Shown: piece by piece, positions 26,747 through 35,553 of the stretch
Position numbering within the stretch: position 1 is the first letter of the stretch
Layout: every line of letters starts with the position of its first letter
From: Bacteroidota bacterium
Lineage (GTDB): Bacteria; Bacteroidota; Bacteroidia; JABEUT01
Assembly (NCBI GenBank): GCA_013288345.1
Contig: JABDCA010000002.1
Location: 113,686 to 155,443 of the forward strand
Reading direction: 5' to 3'
Length of the DNA: 41,758 nt
The notes under the pieces: generated by a model
The model's input: only the letters and a program-made list of their open reading frames with translations
Told to the model about the DNA's origin: nothing
The model's database searches: none
Program-made: the position numbers and the translations under genes

Positions 26747-27295
26747 ATGAACTTAAGCGAAATTATAGCAGTATCGGGTCAGAGTGGCCTTTATAAAACC
26801 ATAGCGCAGTCGAAGAACAGCGTAATTGTAGAATCGGTAGTAGATAAAAAGCGTATGCCTGTATATGCTACACAACGTGTACATACACTGGAAGCGATAA
26901 GCATTTATTGCACCGATAAGGATATGCCATTGGGCGAAGTATTTAAAAAGGTAAGCGAAAAAGAAAAGAAAGGCGCTACACCGGTTGATCATAAAGCCGA
27001 TGAGCCTGAATTGTTGAAGTACTTTGGCGAAGTATTGCCTGAGTTTGATAAAGAGCGTGTGCATATTTCTGATGTTCGTAAGCTTATACAGTGGTACAAT
27101 ATTTTGCAAAAGGCCGATATGCTGAACTTTGATGAAGTGAAGGCTGAAGAAGGCGAAGAAGCAAAATCATCTTTACCGACAGATAATATGAAAGCTAAAC
27201 CTACACATGCAAAGACTCAAAGAGCAACTGGCAAGCCTCGTACCCAATCAGCTGCGGTTCAAAAGCAGACTGTACGTAAGACTGGAGCAGCTTGA
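26747..27295 (+). CDS. DUF5606 family protein
   Basis: 182 residues from ATG 26747. The frame extends 42 nt upstream, but MNLSEIIAVSGQSGLYKTIAQ is the conserved opening and the -7 box at 26722-26729 excludes the longer form. The conserved part is residues 1-130, with a globular N-terminal half (V-S-G-x-S-G-L-Y-K, SVIVESVVDKKRMPV, ATQRVHTLEAISIY). The tail from 135 is basic and low in complexity (KPTHAKTQRATGKPRTQ). Restricted to Bacteroidota as far as I recall, function unknown; a nucleic-acid-binding tail is conceivable. Confidence 0.82.
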   Translation: MNLSEIIAVSGQSGLYKTIAQSKNSVIVESVVDKKRMPVYATQRVHTLEAISIYCTDKDMPLGEVFKKVSEKEKKGATPVDHKADEPELLKYFGEVLPEFDKERVHISDVRKLIQWYNILQKADMLNFDEVKAEEGEEAKSSLPTDNMKAKPTHAKTQRATGKPRTQSAAVQKQTVRKTGAA

Positions 27296-27321
27296 TATTT
27301 ATTTGGATTATTTAATTCTGG

Positions 27322-27345
27322 TAATACCTCCTTCGGGAGGTATTA
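27322..27345. terminator. bidirectional hairpin terminator between convergent genes
   Basis: TAATACCTCC and GGAGGTATTA form a perfect 10-bp stem with the stable TTCG tetraloop, between the stops of the DUF5606 gene (27295) and the aminotransferase gene (27370). The downstream T-run is short (TTGTTT), so it may be only moderately efficient. Confidence 0.75.
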
Positions 27346-27369
27346 TTGTTTAGTGAACTTGCTATTGTC

Positions 27370-28509
27370 TTATTTCAAAAACTCTAATACCGCTCCTGTA
27401 ATATAGCTTTGGGTTTCTTCGCTCAGTTCGGTATGTATTGGTAACGATATAACCGAAGCGCAAAGATGCTCGGTAACCGGGAAAGCACCTTCTTTATAAC
27501 GTGGGTCCTTATAGGCCTTTTGTAAATGCAATGGCACAGGGTAATATACCATGGCAGGAATATCTTTGGTCGCTAAATACTCTCTCAGTTTATTGCGGTC
27601 AGCGCCTTCAAGCACCAATGTGTATTGGTGGAATACATGTGTAGAATGCTGGCTACGAGCAGGTGTTTTAATTTTAGGATGATTGGCAAATGCTTTGTTG
27701 TAGTATGCAGCGGCCTTTTGGCGAGCCTTTGCATATTCATCAAGGTGTCTCAATTTGATTCTGAGCACGGCAGCTTGTATGCTATCTAAGCGTGAGTTTA
27801 CTCCAACCACATCATGGTAATATTGTACCGATTGGCCATGGTTCGCAATCATTCGCATCTTCTTTGCCAGTTCATCATCATTGGTAAACATTGCTCCACC
27901 ATCCCCGTAGCAACCTAAGTTCTTCGATGGGAAGAACGATGTGCAGCCAATGTGGCCAATGGTTCCGGCCTTTACTTTTTTGCCATCGGGGTAGGTATAG
28001 TCAGCGCCAATAGCCTGAGCCACATCTTCAAAAACGTAGAAATTATGTTGCTTAGCCAGTTTCATTAGTTCATCCATTTCAGCACACTGGCCAAACAGGT
28101 GAACAGGAACAATAGCTTTAGTTTTAGGTGTGATTGCCTTTTTTACTTCTTCAATATTTAAGGTGAAAGTGCCCGGATAAACATCAACCAAAACAGGTTT
28201 CAGTCCCAATAAGCCTATAACCTCAGCAGTAGCAACGTATGTAAAGTCGGCAGTTATAATTTCATCGCCCGGTTTCAGGTCCATAGCCATCATAGCTATT
28301 TGCAAAGCATCGGTGCCATTGGCACAAGGAATAACATGCTTTACTCCCAGGTATTTTTCAAATTCAGCCTGAAAATTCTTAACCTCGGGCCCGTTAATAA
28401 ATGCCGCGGAACGTACTACGTCTAATATGGCTTTATCTATTTCCGGTTGTAGTTTTTCGTATTGGCCAATCAGGTCGACCATCTGTATTTTCTTTACTGC
28501 TGCTTGCAT
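27370..28509 (-). CDS. DegT/DnrJ/EryC1/StrS-family PLP aminotransferase
   Basis: 379 residues from ATG 28509. The frame is open 63 nt further upstream, but family members begin at K-I-Q-M-V-D-L. The PLP lysine is K196 in TSFFPSKNLGCYGDGG, with the aspartate-containing VFEDVAQAIGA before it, and FGQCAEMDEL is also typical. The enzymes transaminate keto-sugars of nucleotide-linked intermediates for surface polysaccharides. The exact sugar (for example 3-amino-3,6-dideoxy or GDP/UDP-linked) cannot be told. The gene stands alone, with no sugar-nucleotide genes around it. It ends 24 nt beyond the bidirectional terminator. Confidence 0.9.
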   Translation of the reverse strand: MQAAVKKIQMVDLIGQYEKLQPEIDKAILDVVRSAAFINGPEVKNFQAEFEKYLGVKHVIPCANGTDALQIAMMAMDLKPGDEIITADFTYVATAEVIGLLGLKPVLVDVYPGTFTLNIEEVKKAITPKTKAIVPVHLFGQCAEMDELMKLAKQHNFYVFEDVAQAIGADYTYPDGKKVKAGTIGHIGCTSFFPSKNLGCYGDGGAMFTNDDELAKKMRMIANHGQSVQYYHDVVGVNSRLDSIQAAVLRIKLRHLDEYAKARQKAAAYYNKAFANHPKIKTPARSQHSTHVFHQYTLVLEGADRNKLREYLATKDIPAMVYYPVPLHLQKAYKDPRYKEGAFPVTEHLCASVISLPIHTELSEETQSYITGAVLEFLK

Positions 28510-28624
28510 AATAAGAGGAAATTTTACGCGAATGTAGGCATTTTTGCCTTTGGTAATATTGAAGAAACACATTAAAGGGCGACAGTTGAAAAATTACTAA
28601 CTTGCAGGCTTAAATCCATCTATT

Positions 28625-29587
28625 ATGAACATGAATATTGTCTATTCCGCTATCGCACTTTTTGTGGTTGCATTTGTCTTTTCAGGCTTTGTTACCGTAC
28701 AACAGGGCTATATTGCGGTAATTACCGTTTTCGGAAAATATAAAAGAATACTTTCTCCGGGGCTTAATTTTAAGATCCCTTTTATTGAGACCATTTATCG
28801 CCGTATAAGTATCCAGAACAATTCTGTTGAGTTAGAGTTTCAGGCAATTACACAAGACCAGGCAAATGTGAACTTTAAAGCCATGTTGCTTTTTGCAGTA
28901 ATGGATCAGCAAGAGTCGACTATATTAAATGTAGCCTTTAAGTTTATCGATAATAAGAACCTGATGCAGGCTCTGATACGTACAATTGAAGGTGCCATAA
29001 GAAGTTATGTTGCTAATTTAAAGCAAGCAGAAATATTAGGATTACGTGGCGAAATAGTGGTGCATGTAAAAGAACAACTTGATCCAACTTTAGCGGGCTG
29101 GGGATACCATTTAATAGATATGCAGCTTAACGATATTGCCTTTGACGACGCTATTATGAAATCGATGGCTAAGGTGGTTGCTGCCAATAACCTTAAACAA
29201 GCTGCCGAAAACGAAGGACAGGCATTGTTGATCACTAAAACCAAAGCTGCAGAAGCAGAAGGTAACGCCATACGTATTACTGCTGAAGCTGAACGTTTGG
29301 CTGCACAACTTCGCGGACAAGGTGTTGCATTGTTCCGTGCTGAAGTTGCAAAAGGTATTTTGGCTGCAGCAAAAGAAATGCAGAGTATCAATGCCGATAT
29401 GTCAGTTATTATGTTCTCAATGTGGACAGAAGCAATCAAGAACTTTGCTGAAGCCGGTAAGGGCAATGTAATATTCCTCGATGGCTCATCAGATGGTATG
29501 CAGCGTACCATGCAGCAACTTATGTCGTTCCAGAATAAGAGTTTGTTTAGCATGATACCTGATAGCGAACTGGGAGATAAGAAATAG
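28625..29587 (+). CDS. SPFH/band 7 (prohibitin-like) membrane protein
   Basis: 320 residues. One N-terminal membrane anchor (about 7-24: VYSAIALFVVAFVFSGF), followed by the band 7 domain starting VQQGYIAVITVFGKYKRILSPGLNFKIPF. Helical coiled-coil-like heptads (180-260, AAENEGQALLITKTKAAEAEGNAIRI-type alternation) lead to a C-terminal membrane-proximal part. Such proteins oligomerise at the membrane and organise microdomains or regulate proteases. The following barrel gene begins 5 nt after the stop, so the pair is probably translated from one message. No second SPFH or NfeD partner is present. Confidence 0.9.
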   Translation: MNMNIVYSAIALFVVAFVFSGFVTVQQGYIAVITVFGKYKRILSPGLNFKIPFIETIYRRISIQNNSVELEFQAITQDQANVNFKAMLLFAVMDQQESTILNVAFKFIDNKNLMQALIRTIEGAIRSYVANLKQAEILGLRGEIVVHVKEQLDPTLAGWGYHLIDMQLNDIAFDDAIMKSMAKVVAANNLKQAAENEGQALLITKTKAAEAEGNAIRITAEAERLAAQLRGQGVALFRAEVAKGILAAAKEMQSINADMSVIMFSMWTEAIKNFAEAGKGNVIFLDGSSDGMQRTMQQLMSFQNKSLFSMIPDSELGDKK

Positions 29588-29592
29588 AGTAT

Positions 29593-30345
29593 ATGCGTAA
29601 AAGCATTCATGGTTTACTTATAGTTATTGCTTTTTATCTGTACAAGCCTGCTTTGGCTCAGTACAATGTAAAGGATTCTATTGCCGCAGGTTTTCTTTGT
29701 GAAGCATCGTATGCGGCACAATTGCCCGGTGGCGATCTGGCTAAGGATTTCGGTTGGAATTCTAATATTCAACTGGGGGTATATTACAAAACAAAGAATA
29801 ACTGGATATTTGGTGCGCAGGGCGCTTTTATATTTGGTGATGTATTGCGCAATTCTGGCATATTAGATAGCATTGCTACCAGCGATCGTAACCTTATTGC
29901 CAACGATGGAACCTATCCATCGATAAGCTATTTCGAGAGAGGGTACGATATTCAATTTTCGGTGGGTAAGCTATTTACATTTAAAAAGCCAAATCCTAAT
30001 TCGGGCATTTTGGTTACTGTTAATGGTGGTTATATAAGGCATCATATTCGTATTCAGGCTGCTAATACTCCGCAGGTTGATAGTCTTTATGAACAGGGCT
30101 ATGACCGTCTTACCCAAGGCTATTGCGTTACTGAATTTATTGGCTATCAATACTTAGGCAACAGGCGCATGGTTAACTTTTTTGCCGGCTTTGAGTTTAC
30201 TCAGGCATTCACAGCAGGCTTGCGCTACAATTTCGACCTTAGGGCAATGGATTCGCAAAACAAACATGATCTGCTCAGCGGATTCCGCATTGGTTGGATA
30301 CTGCCTATATACAGGCAGGAATCTACCAGGTTCTACACCTACTAG
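29593..30345 (+). CDS. outer-membrane beta-barrel protein, unnamed
   Basis: 250 residues with a signal peptide ending K-P-A-L-A, then Q. Mature segments alternate for membrane strands (NIQLGVYYKTKNNWIFGAQGAF, IQFSVGKLFTF, ILVTVNGGYI, NFFAGFEFTQAFTAGLRYNFDL, GFRIGWILPIY). Several aromatic ends (YIRHHIRIQ, RFYTY) suggest a barrel of about ten strands. No family name is recognised. It lies 5 nt after the SPFH gene, hinting that the pair works across the envelope, but this is inference. It converges with the large Asp-box gene (7 nt between stops). Confidence 0.65.
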   Translation: MRKSIHGLLIVIAFYLYKPALAQYNVKDSIAAGFLCEASYAAQLPGGDLAKDFGWNSNIQLGVYYKTKNNWIFGAQGAFIFGDVLRNSGILDSIATSDRNLIANDGTYPSISYFERGYDIQFSVGKLFTFKKPNPNSGILVTVNGGYIRHHIRIQAANTPQVDSLYEQGYDRLTQGYCVTEFIGYQYLGNRRMVNFFAGFEFTQAFTAGLRYNFDLRAMDSQNKHDLLSGFRIGWILPIYRQESTRFYTY

Positions 30346-30352
30346 GGTTTAA

Positions 30353-33304
30353 CTACTCTCCCGGTTCTTCCTGCTCCCGTTGGTGCTTCTCAGCAGGCTT
30401 AACTGTAAAGCTTACTTTCGAGCTAACACCTTTTTGAGTCGTAACTATCAGGTCGTATTTACCCGGCCTTAAATAATACTTCTTGTTGTCTGCCTTCTCA
30501 AGTTTTTTATCATCGGCATTTAAATCTTTGTTTGCGTTTAATATAGTTTGGTACTGTGCCTTATAAGTTGAATCGATACTAAGGTCATAACTTACATAGT
30601 TCAATCCTGCTTTATCCGTATCCTTTATCGTCTTTAATACAGTGCCATTATCTCCCGATGTTTTAATAGTCAATGAAGTGATTCCTTTTTCTTTTACATA
30701 GTAAGCGAAAGTGGTTTTACCTTCTACCGTATCGCTCCACGATACAGGTATTTTGCCCCATTCGGCACTGTATTTAACCGGTTTGGTTTTAAAAACAAAA
30801 ATATCTTTAGCAAGCGTACTGTCGGTGAGTTGTTGCAATTCTTCAACATGGGCTATGTAAATAGAACGCCCGTGAGTACCAACGATCAGGTCATTATCCC
30901 TTGGGTGAACTATCAGGTCGTGAACAGAAACTGCCGGTAAGCCACCCGACATGTGCATAAACGATTTGCCTCTGTTAATCGAAACATAAAGTCCATTATC
31001 AGTTCCTGCGTAAACCACATTTTTGTTTTTAGGATCTTCCTTAACCACATTTACTATTTCGCCCATAGGCAAATCAGTGCCTATTTGTTCCCAGGTCTTT
31101 CCATAGTTTTTCGACATGTAAATGTATGGTGTAAAGTCATCGTTGAAATAGCCACTGAGTGAAATGTAAACAGTTGCAGTATCGAAGTTAGATGAGAACA
31201 CCCTTGTTACTTTCAGGTTCTGAGGAAGGTTGTCCGAAATCTTCTTCCAGTTATAACCATCATCCTGCGAAACATAAATAAGTCCGTCATCGCTGCCAAT
31301 ATAAAGTAGTCCGAATTTTAAAGGTGATTCGTTAATGGTAGTAATAGTTCCGTAAGGAATATTGCCTTTTTTGCCTCCCTTGGTAAGGTCAGGTGTGAGG
31401 GTTTTAAAATCATCACCCTTGTTCATGGCACGGTGGAATTTATCGGAGCCTATATATAGAATATCCTGGTTGTGCTTAGATAGCCATATAGGTGTTTCCC
31501 AGTTAAAACGCAATGGCCTTTCGCCCAGTTTATGTTTAGGCTGAATGAATTTAGTATCGCCTGTGTTTTTGTTTACACGATAATAATACCCAAACTGAAA
31601 ACCCGTATAACAGGTTGCATTGTCGCGGGTATCGACCATTACCTGCATACCATCGCCACCCATAATACGTTTAAAAGGATATTGTCCCTCCTGGTACCAT
31701 TCCGTATTATCTGCATTGGTCGAAGGGCCTGTCCATACGCCATTATCCTGCAAGCCGCCATACACGTTATAGGGTTTTTCCATATCTATGTTCACCGAAT
31801 AGAATTGCCCTACTGCAGGGGTATTAGCCTTGAAATAAGTTTTGCCATCGTCGTAACTTATGTTAATACCACCATCGCAACCTACTATCATGTGCCCGTC
31901 GTAGTTAGGGTCGAGCCACAGAGCATGAAAATCTCCATGTGTGTTACCAGCATCTGCCGATCTCCATGTCTTTCCTCCATCAATCGATTTTACAATAGGC
32001 ACACCAACAATAAATATTTTATCGGGGTTAACAGGCGATACCCGTATTTGTCCGAAATAATAGCCGTATGTATTAACCACTTCATCTATATACCCTTCAT
32101 GAGTGCGTTTCCAGGTTTTACCTGCATCATCTGACCGGTATACTTCAGCGCCTTTTACATTGGTCTGGCTAATAGCAGTTTCTGCATCTTCTAAATATTC
32201 TACAAGGCTAACAGGCTTAATACTGTCTGCTTTTACCATCTTCATTATTCGCTCTCCTGTATACTCATCATCAAAATTATTATCGCGCAAAAACTTTTCC
32301 ACCACCGAATCACCAAGAGTAAGGAAGGCTGCTTTTGTCATGGTACGCAAGGTATCCACTGTCAATCCGCTTTTTTTCTTTTTAATTCCTCTGTCTGCCT
32401 GGTTATCTAATACTGCGTATACTATGCTCGTGTTCTTTGGGTAAATGGCAAGCCCAATTCTTCCAACTCCATCTCCGATAGGGAAGCCACTTTCTTTTGC
32501 AGTTATCAAATTCCATGTTTCTCCTCCGTCGGTGCTTTTGTAAATACCACTTGTTGCTCCGCTTCCGTCAAAGTTCCATGCCCTGCGTGTGCGATGCCAC
32601 ATAGCAGTATATAATACTTTCGGGTTTGTAGGGTCCATAGTTATATCAATAGCTCCGGTATTATCGTCGATATATAAAGTCTTTTTCCAGGTAGCGCCTC
32701 CATCGGTAGTTTTATAAACGCCACGTTCTGCATTGGCTGAGTATAAGTGTCCAAGAACTGCAATGTCAATTGTGTTAGGGTCAGTAGGGTCAATAACTAT
32801 TCTGCCAATATGTTGCGATTCGCCAAGTCCTTTGTACTCCCATGTTTTTCCTTTATCTGAGCTTTTAAAAATACCTATACCGGCATAGGATGAACGGCTC
32901 GAATTGTTTTCTCCTGTTCCTACCCATATCGTTTCTCCATGATTCCAGTCAACTGCAATATCACCAATGGTCATTACAACCTGATTATCGAATAGCGGGG
33001 TAAATGATTGTCCGTTGTTATAGGTTACCCATAATCCGCCCGAAGCGTAAGCCACATAAAAGTGCGTAGGATCGGTTGGCGATACATCTACGTCAACCAC
33101 ACGGCCACTCATAACTGAAGGCCCAACGTTGCGGAACTTTACGTTCGATACCAATGAATTATCATCGAGTTTTTTACGCTCGTCAAAACCTGCAAGCCTT
33201 TTTGCTGAAGAGGTAGAGGCAGGGCTGACTTCTTTTTGTGCAGATACACTAAATGGCAAAAGAAGTGCAGCTATCTTTAATGTATTCAGGTAGGATTTTG
33301 ACAT
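30353..33304 (-). CDS. secreted Asp-box (BNR/sortilin-like) multi-propeller protein
   Basis: 983 residues with a signal peptide (residues 1-22, ends S-V-S-A). Nine Asp-box motifs (S-x-D-x-G-x-T-W and variants) are visible: SSDKGKTW, TTDGGATW, STDGGETW, SDDAGKTW, SIDGGKTW, SYDDGKTY, SQDDGYNW, SKNYGKTW and SINRGKSF. They imply one or two seven- or ten-bladed propellers. A C-terminal beta-sandwich (about 850-970) follows, then a charged tail. The family is often annotated as glycosyl hydrolase or sortilin-like, without a tested activity; no sialidase R-I-P or catalytic tyrosine arrangement is evident. The location is probably periplasm or surface. Confidence 0.8.
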   Translation of the reverse strand: MSKSYLNTLKIAALLLPFSVSAQKEVSPASTSSAKRLAGFDERKKLDDNSLVSNVKFRNVGPSVMSGRVVDVDVSPTDPTHFYVAYASGGLWVTYNNGQSFTPLFDNQVVMTIGDIAVDWNHGETIWVGTGENNSSRSSYAGIGIFKSSDKGKTWEYKGLGESQHIGRIVIDPTDPNTIDIAVLGHLYSANAERGVYKTTDGGATWKKTLYIDDNTGAIDITMDPTNPKVLYTAMWHRTRRAWNFDGSGATSGIYKSTDGGETWNLITAKESGFPIGDGVGRIGLAIYPKNTSIVYAVLDNQADRGIKKKKSGLTVDTLRTMTKAAFLTLGDSVVEKFLRDNNFDDEYTGERIMKMVKADSIKPVSLVEYLEDAETAISQTNVKGAEVYRSDDAGKTWKRTHEGYIDEVVNTYGYYFGQIRVSPVNPDKIFIVGVPIVKSIDGGKTWRSADAGNTHGDFHALWLDPNYDGHMIVGCDGGINISYDDGKTYFKANTPAVGQFYSVNIDMEKPYNVYGGLQDNGVWTGPSTNADNTEWYQEGQYPFKRIMGGDGMQVMVDTRDNATCYTGFQFGYYYRVNKNTGDTKFIQPKHKLGERPLRFNWETPIWLSKHNQDILYIGSDKFHRAMNKGDDFKTLTPDLTKGGKKGNIPYGTITTINESPLKFGLLYIGSDDGLIYVSQDDGYNWKKISDNLPQNLKVTRVFSSNFDTATVYISLSGYFNDDFTPYIYMSKNYGKTWEQIGTDLPMGEIVNVVKEDPKNKNVVYAGTDNGLYVSINRGKSFMHMSGGLPAVSVHDLIVHPRDNDLIVGTHGRSIYIAHVEELQQLTDSTLAKDIFVFKTKPVKYSAEWGKIPVSWSDTVEGKTTFAYYVKEKGITSLTIKTSGDNGTVLKTIKDTDKAGLNYVSYDLSIDSTYKAQYQTILNANKDLNADDKKLEKADNKKYYLRPGKYDLIVTTQKGVSSKVSFTVKPAEKHQREQEEPGE

Positions 33305-33439
33305 GATGATAAATGTTTTGCTGCCGAAAGTAACGTTTTTCCTGTATTAAGAATATGCGAATAAGGGTTTTTGAAATGGCACACTTTTACACACGCTTCG
33401 CAATTTCGTGTACACTTTTCTACTTAACATAATAAAATG

Positions 33440-33463
33440 AGGGGGTATCATCTGATACCCCCT
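33440..33463. repeat. perfect palindrome of the TGATACCCCC family
   Basis: AGGGGGTATCA, two spacer bases TC, TGATACCCCCT: 11-bp perfect arms. The right half plus flank (33441-33470, read inverted) corresponds to the block at 9952-9982. Confidence 0.75.
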
Positions 33464-33731
33464 GGTACACTATCAAATGCTTGATTATCAATATTAACAC
33501 TTTGAAATAATTTGGCATTTTGATACCCCCTGTTTGGCGGAACTGCGAAGCAATCACGAATTCCATAAATATTAAATATGCCATGAGTAAAGTGGCGGTT
33601 TCTGGCGGTATATACATTCTTTTTAGTGCTTCCCCAAACATGATAAGTGCAGATTTATTTCAAGATGCATAATTGCATTATTGTACATACTGAATGATTT
33701 CATATTTAGGTTTTGCTGCTTAGTGGTAATG

Positions 33732-33765
33732 CAAAGGTACTGCACCCTTCTGCTAAATTCTCAAA
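33732..33765 (-). promoter_or_regulatory. orphan Bacteroidota-type promoter facing left
   Basis: The minus strand reads TTTG (33762-33765), 22 nt, TACCTTTG (33732-33739), a full consensus match. Downstream come only a 26-codon frame and the 73-codon repeat-derived frame, then the convergent-free space before the Asp-box gene at 33304. It may drive an RNA, a small peptide, or the Asp-box gene with a long leader of about 420 nt. Confidence 0.5.
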
Positions 33766-33858
33766 AAAGTGATCAAGGTTTTCAACAACCCGATTTCTTG
33801 AAGTAATTGCAAGACCTACTATTATAGGGGAGGATGGTAAAATGAGAAATCAAATATC

Positions 33859-35550
33859 TTAAAATGTCAGTCTTGCACCAAGCATAAAGTTTATGCGTTG
33901 GGTTGGGTAGTTATCCCATTGCGAATAAGCCGTGTTGGCAAGGTTATTCAGGTGTAAAAAGGCAGTAATGAGCTTGCTGTATTTATAATCGACACCAAGG
34001 TTTAAATCGGGGTAGCCGGGCAGTTGTTTTGCTGTAAGTATGCCACCCACATATTCGGGTGCGTACTGCGAGTTAAGGTAAAATACCTCGGCCTTTAATG
34101 TTACTTTTTTCTGTAAAGCATATTCACCTATAAGGTTAATCTTAAGGGTAGGGTGGTACCAAACCTGCAATTGGTTGGTTGGGTTGTATTGAAAATAATC
34201 GCCACCTAAAATAATGCGAACATCTTCTTTCATTTGATAGCTTAAATCAGCGTGTACATTGGTAACTCTAACATCGTCGTATACCACTGCAAAACGGTTA
34301 CGGAGAAGCTCCAATGTATCGGTAACAAATAGCGCCATATCTTTTACCTGCGACTGTGAAGCATTTATATCATACGTAAGCTTATTGGTAATACTGCCTG
34401 TTAAGCCGAGGTATAAATGATACATGGTTTTGGTATAGCGATTATCAATGGTATCCTGCATAAAAGGATTAGTTGTGCTCAGGTTCTTATAGCTATTATA
34501 TTCTTTATCTCCATCAATACCTGCATATACAATAACAGCATCTTCACCTATATGATAACTTGCCGACAGGTCAGGGAATACATCAGTACCGCCGTTAACA
34601 GCATCTAAATATGCTTTTAAGCCGATGTGTGCATCCCAATGGGTTCCTCCACCCGATACATAAGGATTAATACCAAGGTCCCACTCATGATTGCTTTTAA
34701 GCCTGTTTGCTTCATTATAGTAAGCAACTTCAGCATTTACATCAATCTTTTGTTTTTGTATATACGAAAACAGGTGCGCATCTATATTAACATTATTCTC
34801 TACTGCATTATATAGATCCTGGTAGTTGTAATAGTGCATCCTTATGTCGTGATTTACTTTACCTGAATCTTTGTAGTGGCTGGTATATTGCAAGCCTGCA
34901 TTGAACAAATTATAACGCTCACGGGTAACATCGTTACCCATGATGTTTTCAAGACTGTCTTTGGTGGTATTATATCCATAATCGTGCACTACACGCTGAT
35001 CGAAATCTAATTGTGCAACAAGAGTATGGTTCTCCATATACGACTTGCCATAAAGGTTTATATCGTTATACGAAAGATTGCTTATTGCTTTATTGTTATC
35101 ATAATAGTCAGATGAAAGGTGGTTTACATGTACACCATAATCCCAATCGCGCGAACGGATGGAATTGTAAAAGTATTCGAGGTAAGTGGTGCCGTAATTA
35201 CCGCCTCCTAAATTCAATAATGAATGTTCCTGCTTATCCAAAGGTTCGCCCTTCAACTGCACAGGCTTTAAAGCATCCGGTGTATAGGTGGTAGGGTATT
35301 GGTTGCCAATTGTACTGTAGGTAACATTGCGCAATGGCTTAACTGTATCTGCAATGCTCGGGCTGCTATTCAGTTTAACACCGTTTGCAATATTAGCATT
35401 AGCTTGCTCTACCACTCTGTACTCAATAGTATCGAAAGATTTGTGCTGCGCACTACAGTTAAAAGTTATAAAGTTTATAAAGCCAAAAGTCAACAGGACT
35501 TTATACCCTTTAAGAACTTTACACACTTTATTAACTTTATACTTATTCAT
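33859..35550 (-). CDS. TonB-receptor-like outer-membrane barrel without a plug domain
   Basis: 563 residues. The signal peptide is unusual: its n-region carries five consecutive x-K-V/G tripeptides from a 9-nt tandem repeat (35497-35541). A short periplasmic segment follows (about 36-110), then about 22 alternating strands ending ...RINFMLGARLTF with a C-terminal F, as in barrels handled by BAM. There is no TonB plug (no conserved plug motifs near the N-terminus), so I call it receptor-like only. It follows the TPR gene by 3 nt on the same strand, so the pair is translationally linked; such TPR/barrel pairs are known in Bacteroidota but unnamed. Confidence 0.75.
   Translation of the reverse strand: MNKYKVNKVCKVLKGYKVLLTFGFINFITFNCSAQHKSFDTIEYRVVEQANANIANGVKLNSSPSIADTVKPLRNVTYSTIGNQYPTTYTPDALKPVQLKGEPLDKQEHSLLNLGGGNYGTTYLEYFYNSIRSRDWDYGVHVNHLSSDYYDNNKAISNLSYNDINLYGKSYMENHTLVAQLDFDQRVVHDYGYNTTKDSLENIMGNDVTRERYNLFNAGLQYTSHYKDSGKVNHDIRMHYYNYQDLYNAVENNVNIDAHLFSYIQKQKIDVNAEVAYYNEANRLKSNHEWDLGINPYVSGGGTHWDAHIGLKAYLDAVNGGTDVFPDLSASYHIGEDAVIVYAGIDGDKEYNSYKNLSTTNPFMQDTIDNRYTKTMYHLYLGLTGSITNKLTYDINASQSQVKDMALFVTDTLELLRNRFAVVYDDVRVTNVHADLSYQMKEDVRIILGGDYFQYNPTNQLQVWYHPTLKINLIGEYALQKKVTLKAEVFYLNSQYAPEYVGGILTAKQLPGYPDLNLGVDYKYSKLITAFLHLNNLANTAYSQWDNYPTQRINFMLGARLTF
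35497..35541. repeat. 9-nt tandem repeat in the signal-peptide coding region
   Basis: On the minus strand five nnTAAAGTn-like units (TATAAAGTT, AATAAAGTG, TGTAAAGTT, CTTAAAGGG, TATAAAGTC) encode Y-K-V, N-K-V, C-K-V, L-K-G, Y-K-V. An inverted-looking partner (CTTTATAAACTTTATAACT) follows within the same signal peptide. Confidence 0.6.
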
Positions 35551-35553
35551 GGG

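Larger units (their letters stand above)
33305..33858. other. 554-nt gene-poor gap with repeats and an orphan promoter
   Basis: No supported protein-coding gene. It contains the TGATACCCCC palindrome (33440-33463), a second TGATACCCCCT (33521-33531), GGCGGAACTGCG (33535-33546) and GGCGGTTTCTGGCGG (33591-33605). It also contains a promoter facing left (33732-33765). The TGATACCCCC and GGCGG motifs are shared with the gene-free field at 9.7-11.0 kb. A 73-codon frame at 33420-33641 reads through these repeats and is not accepted. Confidence 0.6.

Noticed and set aside
33420-33641. 73-codon minus-strand frame after an orphan promoter
   Set aside because: It reads through the TGATACCCCC palindrome and GGCGG repeats and has no recognisable fold. 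The promoter keeps it on the watch list only.
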